Origin: Xanthocytophaga flava
GTDB taxonomy: Bacteria > Bacteroidota > Bacteroidia > Cytophagales > 172606-1
DNA: 64,000 nucleotides
Direction: 5' to 3'
NCBI GenBank assembly: GCA_030068525.1
Contig: JASJOS010000001.1
Span: 744,001 to 808,000 of the forward strand
This document shows, piece by piece, positions 1-9,799 of this stretch (its first letter is position 1; each line of letters starts with the position of its first letter). The notes beneath the pieces were generated by a model. It was not told the DNA's origin, searched no databases, and saw nothing but the letters and a program-made list of their open reading frames with translations. The translations under genes and the position numbers were made by a program.

Positions 1-1413
1 TTCATCACCTATATTAGCCACTCCAGCAATACCTGTTAATTCGTGTTTGTCCAATGATCCATCAATCACCTTTGCCACTTCAGACCCTTTGCCCTTTGCA
101 TAGGTATCTGCATACAAAGTCTCTTTAAATAACGAGGCCAGAAATACCATATGCGTAGCAAACCCCAGGTATTCCTGTGTAATCTGAAATTCCATCATCA
201 TAGGAGTTCTGGGCATGGCACCAAACAATGGATGAAAAGGTTCACGAGGCTGAAAGTCAACCGCACCATTCTTTACCTGTACTAATACGTTTTTCCGGAA
301 AGTACCATCCAATGGTTTAAATTCTGTATAAGCCTGCTTGGCTCTATCATCAGGAACTTTGTTATCATATACAAAAGCTCTCCACATCACAATTCCGCCT
401 TTTGGACCAACAGCATCAGCCAGCATATTGGCACCATCCGCATGTGTACGTCCATAATTCTGTGGTCCGGGCTGGCCTTCTGAATTCGCTTTTACCAGAA
501 AACCTCCAAAGTCAGGAACGTAGGTATAGATTTCTTCTGTCTTCTGTTTCCACCATGCAATTACCTGTGGATCTAATGGATCAGCTGTTTTCAAACCACC
601 CATTTCAACCGGTGCACTGAAACGGGCTGTCAGATAAACCCGAATGCCATATGGCCGAAAGATGTTCGCTAAAGCAGCTACTTTTTCCAGGTACTGGGGT
701 GTAAGAATTAAAGCATTGGCGTTTACATTCGTCAATACCGTTCCATTGATTCCAACAGATGCATTGGCTCTGGCATAATCCTTATAGCGCGGAGATGTAT
801 AATCAGGCAGTTTATGCCAGTCCCATAAAGAAGCTCCTGCATAGCCTCTCTCAACTGTCCGGTTCAGATTATCCCAGTGATTCAGAATCCGGTGATTGAT
901 TTTTGGAGTATTGACACTATTCACTGAACTTATGTCTTGCTGGGTTTGTATCAGTCGCAGAAAATGAAAAACACCATACAAGACTCCGACATCTGTGTTG
1001 GCAGCAATGACTATATTCTGTGTTGTGCCTACCTGTGTACGTTGGATGATAAATCCTTCATTACCTATTGTTGACAACTGATTTTTCAGGTTTAGAGAAG
1101 CAATCAGTTTTGAAGTAGAGGGGGTACCAACAATTAATGTTCCCACCTTTGTTGCCTGATTCACAAATGAAACATCTGTTCCCAGTAATCCTTTTAATCC
1201 AAGAGTCAGTTCTTCTCTGGCAGCCTGTATGGTTTCAGACTGCCCATCCAGTACAATCTGACTTATAGCATTTCGATAAGCGGCTATTTTTGCAGGATCA
1301 GCCAGCTTGTCATAACGTAGCCATAATCGATAACCATCTTCTGCATACCCCGAAGAAGAAAAGGATATAAGAGCAAATAGTAGTAATAGTGTATTTATAG
1401 AGAATAATTTCAT
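1..1413 (-). CDS. Alpha-glucuronidase, GH67 (partial, C-terminus beyond window)
   Basis: Glycoside hydrolase that removes (4-O-methyl)-glucuronic acid from the end of xylo-oligosaccharides. Translating the minus strand from the ATG at 1413 gives 471 residues with no stop before the window edge. It begins with a Sec signal peptide (MKLFSINTLLLLFALISF...YAEDG). Family hallmarks follow in order: the HWDNLNRTVERGYAG segment, the VKANSEGQPGP segment whose Glu fits the family's general acid, and the VMWRAFVYD segment. The usual family length is about 700 residues, so roughly a third lies outside. It follows uxuA by 50 bp on the same strand and is probably the last gene of the lacI-SDR-uxuA-GH67 operon. 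The signal peptide suggests a periplasmic enzyme acting after SusC import. Confidence 0.94.
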   Translation of the reverse strand, partial: MKLFSINTLLLLFALISFSSSGYAEDGYRLWLRYDKLADPAKIAAYRNAISQIVLDGQSETIQAAREELTLGLKGLLGTDVSFVNQATKVGTLIVGTPSTSKLIASLNLKNQLSTIGNEGFIIQRTQVGTTQNIVIAANTDVGVLYGVFHFLRLIQTQQDISSVNSVNTPKINHRILNHWDNLNRTVERGYAGASLWDWHKLPDYTSPRYKDYARANASVGINGTVLTNVNANALILTPQYLEKVAALANIFRPYGIRVYLTARFSAPVEMGGLKTADPLDPQVIAWWKQKTEEIYTYVPDFGGFLVKANSEGQPGPQNYGRTHADGANMLADAVGPKGGIVMWRAFVYDNKVPDDRAKQAYTEFKPLDGTFRKNVLVQVKNGAVDFQPREPFHPLFGAMPRTPMMMEFQITQEYLGFATHMVFLASLFKETLYADTYAKGKGSEVAKVIDGSLDKHELTGIAGVANIGDE

Positions 1414-1463
1414 ATCTGGCAATGTTGAAAAAGCAGTTTCAGAAATAATAAAACGACGCAGGC

Positions 1464-2630
1464 TTACCAACCCTCAGCACGACAAATGCCTAGTTCCAGA
1501 CCACGTAATTCGGCTAGTCCACGCATACGGCCAATACAAGAATATCCCGGATTGGTTACTTTGGCCATATCATCCATCATCTGGTGACCATGATCCGGAC
1601 GGAAAGGAATAGGTTCAGCCACTTGTTGCTGAATAGTCAAGATCTCTTTCATTACAGCATACATATCTACATCTCCACCTAAATGATCATCTTCATAAAA
1701 ATTCCCATATTCATCTTTGGTTACATTGCGTAAATGAACAAAGTGAATTCTCGTCCCAACTTTTTTGGCCATTTCTGGCAGGTTATTCTGAGGGTTCGCA
1801 CCCAGTGATCCTGTACAGAAACAGATTCCATTGCTTTTGTCAGGAACAGCAGACAGAATGTATTCCAGATCGTCGGCTCTACTTACAATACGAGGTAATC
1901 CCAGAATATCAAAAGGAGGATCGTCAGGGTGAATGGCCAGCTTAATACCTACCTCTTCTGCTACAGGAGCTACTTCCTGTAAAAAGTACTTCAGATTTTC
2001 CCGCAACGCTGCATGATCTATATCCTTATACCAATCCAGCTTAGCCCGCATCTGATCCAGGGTTTGTTTCTTTTCACCCGGAATTCCAAACATCACAATA
2101 CCAGCCAGTTGCTCAAGCTGAGTAGAAGTATATTGTTTAAAACGTTTTTCAGCCTCCTGTACAACAGCTTCAGGATACGAATCAGAAGCATTTTTACGCT
2201 TTAATAAATGAATATCAAAGACAGCCAGGTCAAACCAGTTGAAATACAAGGCCTTTGATTTGTCCGGCATTGTATAGTCCAGATCTGTACGCGTCCAGTC
2301 ATTGACAGGCATAAAATTGTAGGTCACAATTTTTAACCCACATTCACCCAGATTCCGCAGACTCTGTTTATAAAGATCAATATATTGCTGATAGTTACCT
2401 GTCCGGGTTTTAATGGATTCGTGTATGGTTACACTTTCTACCACATCCCAGCTCAATCCCCCTGCCTGTATTTCTTCCTGACGTTTTTTGATTTCATCCA
2501 CTGTCCACACTTCTCCATGCGGAATATGGTGCAATGCAGTTACTATTCCCTGTGCTCCGGTCTGGCATACATCCTGTAAACTCACAGGATCATTCGGCCC
2601 AAACCAGCGCCATGTTTGTCTCATTCGCAT
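1464..2630 (-). CDS. uxuA: Mannonate dehydratase UxuA
   Basis: Cytoplasmic enzyme that dehydrates D-mannonate to 2-keto-3-deoxy-D-gluconate, the last dedicated step in glucuronate breakdown. The 388 residues match the family's usual length of about 390. The N-terminus carries the conserved TWRWFGPNDPVSL and TALHHIPHGEVW segments. Further on, HPDDPPFDILGLPRI, the ICFCTGSLG cysteine segment and FRPDHGHQM supply the expected metal ligands. Two in-frame ATGs (2630 and 2624) precede TWRW; either could serve. There is no signal peptide. It lies between the SDR oxidoreductase (57 bp upstream) and the GH67 gene, so it processes the glucuronate released by the GH67 and GH115 enzymes. Glucuronate isomerase (UxaC) and KDG kinase are not in this window. 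Confidence 0.97.
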   Translation of the reverse strand: MRMRQTWRWFGPNDPVSLQDVCQTGAQGIVTALHHIPHGEVWTVDEIKKRQEEIQAGGLSWDVVESVTIHESIKTRTGNYQQYIDLYKQSLRNLGECGLKIVTYNFMPVNDWTRTDLDYTMPDKSKALYFNWFDLAVFDIHLLKRKNASDSYPEAVVQEAEKRFKQYTSTQLEQLAGIVMFGIPGEKKQTLDQMRAKLDWYKDIDHAALRENLKYFLQEVAPVAEEVGIKLAIHPDDPPFDILGLPRIVSRADDLEYILSAVPDKSNGICFCTGSLGANPQNNLPEMAKKVGTRIHFVHLRNVTKDEYGNFYEDDHLGGDVDMYAVMKEILTIQQQVAEPIPFRPDHGHQMMDDMAKVTNPGYSCIGRMRGLAELRGLELGICRAEGW

Positions 2631-2687
2631 ATTTTAACAGTTATATACTAGTGTGAATAGATTGGAAAAGATAGTGAGGTATACGTA

Positions 2688-3497
2688 TTACACCCCTGAG
2701 AATACATGGAAGCCACCATCCACACAAATGACCTCACCCGTTACAAATCCGGTTCCATCTCCAAGCAACCATAATAATGTTCCGACTAGCTCGTCTGGCT
2801 CTCCAAATCGTTTATAAGGTGTGCTCCGAATTACAGCATCTCCCCGACTAGTATACGAACCATCTTCGTTAGTCAGTAACCGACGATTCTGGTGTGTAAT
2901 AAAGAAACCTGGTGCAATTGCATTCATACGAATCTTGTCACCGTACCGGTTGGCCAACTCAACAGCCATCCAGCGGGTAAAATTGTCGATAGCCGCTTTA
3001 GCCATAGAATAACCCAATACACGGGTAATAGCTGTTTGTGCAGCCATTGAGGAGATATTTACAATGCTGCCTTTTTCATTTCCGGCAGCAATGGCTTTTC
3101 CAAAAATGGTAGTAGGTAAGATGGTACCGAACAGGTTCAGATCAAATGCCTTTCGTAGGGCGGGTATATCTATTGTAAAAATATCCGCATCTGGTCCGAT
3201 GACGGCTTCGGGAATATTACCGCCGGCGGCATTCACTAACCCATTGATCTTACCATAGGTAGTTAAAATCTGATCACAGGCTTTCTGCAGATCGCTCTCA
3301 TTAAGCACGTCTGCCTGAATAAATAAAGCCTCACCTCCTGCTTCCTTTACCTGACGTACTCGTTCATCCCCCTCAGCCTGATTTCGGCCTAGTATAACTG
3401 CTGTTCCACCTGCTTCACAGACTCCCTTTACAAAGGAACCTCCCAAAATCCCTGTCCCTCCTGTAATAACAATCACTTTTTGATTCATCGAAAACAT
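2688..3497 (-). CDS. SDR-family D-mannonate oxidoreductase (UxuB-type role)
   Basis: Short-chain dehydrogenase of 269 residues, likely reducing D-fructuronate to D-mannonate with NAD(P)H. The Rossmann motif TGGTGILG lies at residues 12-19. The catalytic set is complete: NISSM serine followed by YSMAK tyrosine/lysine. The C-terminus closes with GEVICVDGG, the usual SDR end. The start MFSMNQKVIVITGG resembles the FSLxxKVIVVTGG start of this subgroup, so the first ATG is kept. SDR proteins commonly replace the unrelated long-chain UxuB in Bacteroidota. That substrate assignment rests on its position directly before uxuA and after the lacI gene, and not on sequence alone; a gluconate-type dehydrogenase is the alternative. 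Confidence 0.88.
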   Translation of the reverse strand: MFSMNQKVIVITGGTGILGGSFVKGVCEAGGTAVILGRNQAEGDERVRQVKEAGGEALFIQADVLNESDLQKACDQILTTYGKINGLVNAAGGNIPEAVIGPDADIFTIDIPALRKAFDLNLFGTILPTTIFGKAIAAGNEKGSIVNISSMAAQTAITRVLGYSMAKAAIDNFTRWMAVELANRYGDKIRMNAIAPGFFITHQNRRLLTNEDGSYTSRGDAVIRSTPYKRFGEPDELVGTLLWLLGDGTGFVTGEVICVDGGFHVFSGV

Positions 3498-3541
3498 ACA
3501 ATCTGATATTTTATAGTATATGAATGAGATAGAAGCATTAC

Positions 3542-4570
3542 TTACTTTGATGAAAGCCGTAGAGAAGATTCCCGAACAATAAGTTCGGATCGTAAAATGA
3601 TAGTATTGGTAGCATGACTGGCAGAGACACCATTCAAATGACTAATCAGGCTTTTGACAGCTATTTCTCCCATTTCATATCCCGGATAGTGTATAGTAGT
3701 CAGGTTAGGCTCTACAACCTGTGACAATGGATCATTATTAAACCCTGCTACAGCTACATCTTGAGGAACAGAATAACCTGCCCGCTTTAAAGCACTCATA
3801 CAACTGACAGCGCAAAAATCATTAGCCACAAAAAGTCCATCAGGTGGCAGAGGCATTTCCTGTATTTGTTGCACAACCCATTGACCAGTATCCATACCTA
3901 AATCAGTCACTTTTACTAAAGAATCATCATAGGCTATTCCAGCCTCTGACAGTGCCTGCTGATAACCTTTGAGGCGGTCGGCGTATACATTTCGTTTCAG
4001 ACTTCCTGTAACGTGCATAATCCGCTGACTACCTTGACTAATCAGATGATTGGTTACCTCATAACCTGCCCTTACATTGTCTATAATGATACTGGTAGAC
4101 TGATTATGGGACATAACCCTGTCAAAAAACAACAAGGGTATATTTCGCTTTAAAAAAGGTTCAAAATGCTCCAGATCTTCGGTATCAAATGCCAGCGATA
4201 CCAATAATCCATCAACCCGACTATCAAACATAGTTCTGGCATTGGTTATCTCTTTCTTAAAGGATTCCATTGACTGGCTAATAATCAGATTGTAGGATGC
4301 TTCATTGGCTTCTTTTTCCATTCCTGCCAAGACTGTTGACATAAAATAGCTGTTTAACCGGGGCACAATCACACCCAGTGTATTTGTACGCTTTTTCCGA
4401 AGAGAACTCGCAAATGGGTTAATTCGATATCCCATTTCTCTGGCGGTACTAGCTATGAGGCTTTTGGTAGTATTGTTAATAGCCGGATGGTCATTTAGGG
4501 CTCTACTCACCGTGGCGGGTGAAATATTTAACTGTTTGGCAATATCATATATCGTTATTTCTTTTTCCAT
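3542..4570 (-). CDS. LacI-family transcriptional regulator of the xylan locus
   Basis: DNA-binding regulator of 342 residues. The N-terminal helix-turn-helix and hinge are textbook LacI (ITIYDIAKQLNISPATVSRALNDHP, residues 5-30 region), followed by a periplasmic-binding-protein-like effector domain (TLGVIVPRLNSYFMS onward, with PDGLFVANDFCA and a TTIHYPGYEMG segment near the end). It is the first gene of the minus-strand operon with the SDR, uxuA and GH67 genes and is divergent from susC. Two 14-bp palindromes in the divergent gap (4661-4674 and 4825-4838) look like its operators. The inducer is likely a glucuronate-pathway sugar acid or a xylan-derived sugar; this is inferred from the neighbourhood only. 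Confidence 0.95.
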   Translation of the reverse strand: MEKEITIYDIAKQLNISPATVSRALNDHPAINNTTKSLIASTAREMGYRINPFASSLRKKRTNTLGVIVPRLNSYFMSTVLAGMEKEANEASYNLIISQSMESFKKEITNARTMFDSRVDGLLVSLAFDTEDLEHFEPFLKRNIPLLFFDRVMSHNQSTSIIIDNVRAGYEVTNHLISQGSQRIMHVTGSLKRNVYADRLKGYQQALSEAGIAYDDSLVKVTDLGMDTGQWVVQQIQEMPLPPDGLFVANDFCAVSCMSALKRAGYSVPQDVAVAGFNNDPLSQVVEPNLTTIHYPGYEMGEIAVKSLISHLNGVSASHATNTIILRSELIVRESSLRLSSK

Positions 4571-4660
4571 AAATCACTCTTTTTGATTGCATTAGGAAGC
4601 TAATATACTATTGCTATACTAAAAATACTGTGAGCGAATATATAGAATGGGATATTCAAA

Positions 4661-4674
4661 TGCAACCGATTGCA
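4661..4674. promoter_or_regulatory. Probable LacI operator O1
   Basis: TGCAACCGATTGCA is an almost perfect palindrome, with one mismatch from the second site, placed 91 bp upstream of the lacI start. The central CG and flanking A/T-rich arms fit the general form of LacI-family operators. A lone half-site GATTGCA also occurs at 4585-4591. Confidence 0.6.
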
Positions 4675-4824
4675 AAAGAACAATAAAAATCAATTATTAT
4701 ACGTCTTTGTGACAATTTATTTTTTCCCAATAAAATACCATTACAAATAAATTTTCTATAATAAATGAATATATCTCACTATGAAATATACAAATAAGTA
4801 ATATTTAAGTGAAAAAAGTTTTTA

Positions 4825-4838
4825 TGCAATCGATTGCA
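4825..4838. promoter_or_regulatory. Probable LacI operator O2
   Basis: TGCAATCGATTGCA is a perfect 14-bp palindrome lying 68 bp before the susC ATG at 4906. It is 164 bp from the first site centre to centre. Its position near the expected susC promoter suggests repression by occlusion or by looping between the two sites. Confidence 0.65.
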
Positions 4839-4905
4839 GTTATCGAAATTATTCAGAAATTTAAATTCGATTTTATGTAGTGGCACCAATCTATCCTCTT
4901 TATTT

Positions 4906-7900
4906 ATGAAACAATCAATTTTACCCGAAATCCGTATCTCACCTGTATGCTTCGGATGGAAGTATATGCTCATTGCAGCAATTATGCTTCTTATAGATGT
5001 AACACAGGCTAATGCACAAGCAAAATCTATAACCGGAAAAGTCACTGATGACAAAGGTGGCGAACTACCAGGGGTTAGTGTACTCATCAAGGGTACAAAC
5101 AATGGTACTGTTACCAATTCAGAAGGCCGTTACACACTTTCTGTATCGAATCCTGATGCAGTACTGGTCTTTAGTTTTATCGGATATATCTCCGAAGAAA
5201 CCTCATTAAATGGCAGATCAACTATTGATGTCCAGTTGCTGCCAGATATTACTTCTCTTACAGAGGTAGTTGTAGTAGGGTATGGTACCCAGAAAAAATC
5301 AGATGTGACAGGCGCCATTGTCTCTGTAAATGAAAAGACATTACGCGAAGTACCTGCAGCTAACCTGAGCCAGGCATTGCAGGGAAGAGCTGCTGGTTTG
5401 CAAATCCAGCCAACCGGAACCCGGCCAGGTAGTGTTGGACAGATCCGTGTACGGGGGGAACGCTCTCTTGGTGGCTCAAACGATCCTTTGCTAGTTGTGG
5501 ATGGTATTCCGTATGACGGTAGTATCAATGACCTGAATCCTTCTGATATTAAGTCGCTGGAAATCCTGAAAGACGCCTCAGCAACTGCCATTTACGGTTC
5601 TCGGGGTGCGAACGGAGTTATCATCATCACTACCCAACGTGGACAAGCTGGAAAACCTGTAGTATCCTATAATGGGTATCAGGGTGTAACCACTGTTGCT
5701 CGTAAGTACCGTCTGTTCAATGCAGAAGAGTTTCAGAAAATGCGGGATGTATCTGGGTATGGTGTAGCAGCTGGTGCTCCATATTTGCCTGTTGAGTTAG
5801 AGTCCATCAGTATGGGTCGCTCTACAGACTGGCAGGATTTATTGTACAAGAATGGAAAGGTAATGAATCATGAACTGTCTGTAGGTGGTGGTACTGAAAA
5901 TACACAATATTCTTTTGGTGGAGGCTATTATAAAGAAACAGCAGTATTACCAGGCCAGGCTTTTCAACGTTATTCTCTTCGGATGACGATTGATCAAAAA
6001 ATAGGAAAACGAGTAAAAATTGGATTTAATACCATGAACACTTTTGGTATTACAGACGGTGAAAGTGTAGGTGCTATGTATTCTATCCTTTCTACCAGTC
6101 CATTGGTTCCTGCATATGATGCAAATGGAGCAATCATCAATCAGCCATCATATCCAAGAGAAGATCAGTATAGTCCATTGTTGCTTAACAACAAAGATAG
6201 TTGGGCAGAGAGACGCAAAAGAATCCGTACGTTTAACAGCTTATATGGAGAAGTAGAGATCCTGGAAGGGTTGAAATACCGTCTCAATATAGGTTTGGAT
6301 TACAGACAGGATCAGTATGGTTCTTATGCTGGTAAATTTACTCCAATGAATAATGGAACCACTTCGACAGCAACGGTAGATAATGGATCAGCCTATAATT
6401 ATACTATAGAAAACCTGTTGACGTATGATAAAACCATTGCAGAAAAACACCGCTTCGGAGTAACCGGACTCTATAGTATCCAGCAATCAGAATCAAACAA
6501 TACACGTATCAGTGCTACGGATCTTGTTGCTGACTATATTCAGTACTATAACCTGGGGTTGTCTAATTCAACAGCTATTGTTTCTTCAGACAACCAGGGA
6601 TATTCCAAAAGGGTAATTTTATCCTACATGGGTCGTATCAATTACAGTTATGATGATCGCTACTTACTAACAGTTACCGGACGTCTGGATGGCTCCTCTG
6701 TGTTGGCAGCAGGTAACAAATGGCATGCTTATCCGGCAGTGAGTGCAGGGTGGAATATCACCAACGAGTCTTTCATGAAAGATATTCGTTTTCTCTCTAC
6801 GTTAAAACTGAGAGCAGGTTTGGGACAAACATCCAATCAGGCAATTAATCCATTCCAAACGTTGGGAAGTTTGTCTCAGAATAAATACAATTTTGGTAGT
6901 ACAAATGCCTATGGATATTACACTTCTACATTACCTAACCCTGACTTAGGCTGGGAATATACCAAAACAGTTAATATTGGTTTGGATTATGGTTTCCTGA
7001 ATGGCCGTATCACGGGATCATTTGAAGTATACCGCCAAAGAACGGAAGACATTCTGTTGAATACCAGCTTACCTCCTACCAGTGGCGTACCAGGGGCTTA
7101 TCTGAAAAACGTAGGTAAGACAGAAAATAAAGGGATAGAGTTCAGTGTATCTACTCAAAATATCATCAAAGAAAACGGATTTAACTGGTCTACCGATCTG
7201 AACATATTCTTTAACAGAAACAAAATTCTGGCATTAAACTCTGGTGTAACCAAAGACTTGGGTAATCTGTGGTTTGTAGGTCAGCCTATCAATGTAATCT
7301 TCGATTATGAGAAAATAGGAATCTGGCAAACCAATGAAGCAGAGGCAGCAACGAAGTTCAGCCAAAAACCAGGTCAGATCAAAGTAAAAGATCAGAACAA
7401 TGATGGCAAGATCACACCGGAAGATGACAAAGTTATCCTGGGCAACTTCCAGCCTAAATTCCAGGGTGGATTTACCAACCGTTTCAGCTACAAAGGATTT
7501 GATCTTTCCGTAGTTACATTTGCCAGCATTGGAGGTAAATTAATCAGTGCTATCCATCAGCCTCAGAGTTATCTGAACATGCTTCAGGGACGCCGCAATG
7601 GTATTAAAGTAGATTACTGGACAGAAGAGAACCCTACCAATGCCTATCCAAAACCAGATGCTGCTATTGGAGATAACCCATTGTATGGTTCTACACTTGG
7701 CTATTTTGATGCAACTTTTGTAAAAATCCGTAGCATAAATTTAGGATACAACCTGCCACAAAACTGGCTAAAGAAAATATCAGCTAGCTCTATACGCATT
7801 TATGCGACTGTTAATAACGTAGCTACCCTGTTCTCTCCTTATATCAAGGCAGGTGGTGTTGATCCGGAAGCAACGGGAACAGGAGCTCAAGGAGTTGTAG

Positions 7901-7992
7901 CCAATTCCAATATCCCAAGCCGTCAGTTGACTGTAGGAGCGAATACGCCTCCATCCCGTTGGTTCATGATTGGCTTAAATATCAAATACTAA
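4906..7992 (+). CDS. SusC/RagA-family TonB-linked outer membrane protein
   Basis: TonB-dependent outer-membrane importer of 1028 residues, expected to take up xylo-oligosaccharides with the SusD partner. I place the start at the ATG at 4906: an upstream TTG at 4834 would begin inside the palindromic operator, while 4906 gives a clean signal peptide ending at ANAQ. The mature protein begins with a carboxypeptidase-regulatory-like domain (SITGKVTDDKGGELPGVSV...). Next come the TEVVVVGYGTQKKSDVTGAI TonB-box/plug junction, a plug with PLLVVDGIPYDG and ATAIYGSRGANGVI, and a long beta-barrel ending in a terminal aromatic-containing strand (WFMIGLNIKY). No N-terminal STN domain is present, so transenvelope signalling is unlikely. 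susD follows after 22 bp. Confidence 0.97.
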   Translation: MKQSILPEIRISPVCFGWKYMLIAAIMLLIDVTQANAQAKSITGKVTDDKGGELPGVSVLIKGTNNGTVTNSEGRYTLSVSNPDAVLVFSFIGYISEETSLNGRSTIDVQLLPDITSLTEVVVVGYGTQKKSDVTGAIVSVNEKTLREVPAANLSQALQGRAAGLQIQPTGTRPGSVGQIRVRGERSLGGSNDPLLVVDGIPYDGSINDLNPSDIKSLEILKDASATAIYGSRGANGVIIITTQRGQAGKPVVSYNGYQGVTTVARKYRLFNAEEFQKMRDVSGYGVAAGAPYLPVELESISMGRSTDWQDLLYKNGKVMNHELSVGGGTENTQYSFGGGYYKETAVLPGQAFQRYSLRMTIDQKIGKRVKIGFNTMNTFGITDGESVGAMYSILSTSPLVPAYDANGAIINQPSYPREDQYSPLLLNNKDSWAERRKRIRTFNSLYGEVEILEGLKYRLNIGLDYRQDQYGSYAGKFTPMNNGTTSTATVDNGSAYNYTIENLLTYDKTIAEKHRFGVTGLYSIQQSESNNTRISATDLVADYIQYYNLGLSNSTAIVSSDNQGYSKRVILSYMGRINYSYDDRYLLTVTGRLDGSSVLAAGNKWHAYPAVSAGWNITNESFMKDIRFLSTLKLRAGLGQTSNQAINPFQTLGSLSQNKYNFGSTNAYGYYTSTLPNPDLGWEYTKTVNIGLDYGFLNGRITGSFEVYRQRTEDILLNTSLPPTSGVPGAYLKNVGKTENKGIEFSVSTQNIIKENGFNWSTDLNIFFNRNKILALNSGVTKDLGNLWFVGQPINVIFDYEKIGIWQTNEAEAATKFSQKPGQIKVKDQNNDGKITPEDDKVILGNFQPKFQGGFTNRFSYKGFDLSVVTFASIGGKLISAIHQPQSYLNMLQGRRNGIKVDYWTEENPTNAYPKPDAAIGDNPLYGSTLGYFDATFVKIRSINLGYNLPQNWLKKISASSIRIYATVNNVATLFSPYIKAGGVDPEATGTGAQGVVANSNIPSRQLTVGANTPPSRWFMIGLNIKY

Positions 7993-8014
7993 AAAGATAA
8001 GATTTATATATTCT

Positions 8015-9721
8015 ATGAAATCATTTCTAAAATTATCGGCATTCTATATTGCAACAGTCCTGATTCTTTCTGGATGCAATGGAAAACTTGACGAAGAACC
8101 TAAATCTATTCTGGTGCCCTCCTATTTCAAGACAGCCCAAGGAATAGATGCAGGAGTAACAGCAGCGTATTCAGGTCTCCGGTATCAATATGGTCCGGAA
8201 GGGTCTATGATCATTACGGTATCGGGTACAGATGAGTTTTCAGTGGGCGATGGAGCCAATACAGATGGGGTAAGTATCAACGCATACAATGCGGGTTTAA
8301 GTGCAGACAATGGTCAGTTTCTGACTCCCTGGAACAATAACTTTACCTATATCAATACCTGTAATGGTGTGATTGACTTCGGTCCGGAGGCGAATCTGGA
8401 TGCAGCCACCAGAACCAGACTGATTGCAGAAGCTCAATATCTGCGTGCACACTACTATTTTCTGCTGGTACAAACGTATGGTGCGGTTCCATTAGATCTG
8501 GGCTCCGGAGTACTGAAGTTCAATACAAATCCAACCAGTCAGTCTGAACGGAGTCCTGTTGGTGATGTATATGCAGCTATTATCACTGATCTGACGGCTG
8601 CGGCTACAAATTTGCCGGATAAACCCTTTCAAACAGGTAGAGCATCCAAAGCTGCGGCCAAACATCTGCTGGCAAAAGTATACCTGACAAGAGCAGGATC
8701 TGTAGCCAAACAATCTGATGATTATCAGAGAGCATTTGAAACAGCTAAAGAACTTATAGACAATAAATCTGTATATGGTCTTAATCTGCTACAGGATTTT
8801 GGAGATGTAAACAAACAAGGTCAGGAACACAGCTCTGAATCAATCTTTACAGTAGAACACACCAGCGATCTAGTGTTCAATGAGAGTGATGTCAATGCTC
8901 CTGCCAGTGGTCTGAAAGAAAATCGCAGTTTGTATCTTTTCACACCATACTACGAAATACAAACTGTTGGTGGTAAGTCACCTGTAATCAGAGATATGAA
9001 TTACCAACGTCCCTGGAGACGATTCGCCCCTACCAGTTGGTTGCTAAATACTGCCTTTGCTGATAAAACCAATGATTCCCGTTATGATAACACGTTCCGC
9101 ACTGTATGGTTTGCCAATACTTCTGATGCCTCCAGATTACCAGCAGGCATGAGTATGGGAGATACAGCGTTTTACATGCCGGGACGGGCGGTAACAGATG
9201 CAGAACGTGCAGCAAAAAAATACCGTATTTATGCGCCTAGCGACTATACAAAGGGCATGTATCCTCACATGAAAAAATTTGACGATACCAAACGTGCAGC
9301 AGTTAACTACTCTTCCACACGTGCATTTATGGTTCATAAATTTTCTGAAACATACCTGATCGCGGCTGAAGCTGCACTTATGATGGGAAATAAAGAGGAT
9401 GCTGTTACATACCTTAACGTGTTGAGACAACGTGCAGCGTACAGACCTGGTAAAGATAACAGTGCAGCCATCACAGCTATGACCATCACAGATCCAAACG
9501 TTGTCACACTAGACTTTATCCTGGATGAAAGAAGCCGTGAACTGTGTGGTGAACAGCACAGATGGTTTGATCTGGTCAGAACTGGTAAACTGATTGAAAG
9601 GGTAAAACTTTACAATCCGGAAGGTGCTGCCAATATTCAGGAACGTCATACATTACGACCTATTCCTCAAAGTCAAATTAACCTGACTGTAAATGAGTTT
9701 CCTCAAAATCCCGGATACTAG
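8015..9721 (+). CDS. SusD/RagB-family glycan-binding lipoprotein
   Basis: Surface lipoprotein of 568 residues that caps the SusC barrel and binds glycan. The signal peptide ends in the lipobox LILSGC, with acidic residues soon after the cysteine (CNGKLDEEP), as often seen in surface-exported Bacteroidota lipoproteins. SusD hallmarks are visible: the helical TPR-like N-terminal half with AEAQYLRAHYYFLLVQTYGAVPL, GRASKAAAKHLLAKVYL, and the C-terminal ILDERSRELCGEQHRWFDLVRTGKL with the RPIPQSQINL end. It follows susC by 22 bp and is followed by a terminator-like hairpin. Its ligand is inferred to be glucuronoxylan fragments from the neighbouring GH10, GH67 and GH115 genes. Confidence 0.97.
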   Translation: MKSFLKLSAFYIATVLILSGCNGKLDEEPKSILVPSYFKTAQGIDAGVTAAYSGLRYQYGPEGSMIITVSGTDEFSVGDGANTDGVSINAYNAGLSADNGQFLTPWNNNFTYINTCNGVIDFGPEANLDAATRTRLIAEAQYLRAHYYFLLVQTYGAVPLDLGSGVLKFNTNPTSQSERSPVGDVYAAIITDLTAAATNLPDKPFQTGRASKAAAKHLLAKVYLTRAGSVAKQSDDYQRAFETAKELIDNKSVYGLNLLQDFGDVNKQGQEHSSESIFTVEHTSDLVFNESDVNAPASGLKENRSLYLFTPYYEIQTVGGKSPVIRDMNYQRPWRRFAPTSWLLNTAFADKTNDSRYDNTFRTVWFANTSDASRLPAGMSMGDTAFYMPGRAVTDAERAAKKYRIYAPSDYTKGMYPHMKKFDDTKRAAVNYSSTRAFMVHKFSETYLIAAEAALMMGNKEDAVTYLNVLRQRAAYRPGKDNSAAITAMTITDPNVVTLDFILDERSRELCGEQHRWFDLVRTGKLIERVKLYNPEGAANIQERHTLRPIPQSQINLTVNEFPQNPGY

Positions 9722-9731
9722 CCATAATAAC

Positions 9732-9762
9732 AAAAACTGAGGTCCACAAAACCTCAGTTTTT
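9732..9762 (+). terminator. Intrinsic terminator after susD
   Basis: A perfect 12-bp stem (AAAAACTGAGGT/ACCTCAGTTTTT) with a 7-nt loop lies 10 bp after the susD stop. It would attenuate or end the susCD transcript before the hydrolase genes. Confidence 0.75.
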
Positions 9763-9799
9763 GTATATTAACAGATTATCAATCTATTATCTGCGTTTT

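Noticed and set aside
4834-4905. Upstream TTG extension of susC
   Set aside because: It would start inside the palindromic operator and disrupt the signal peptide; the ATG at 4906 is better.
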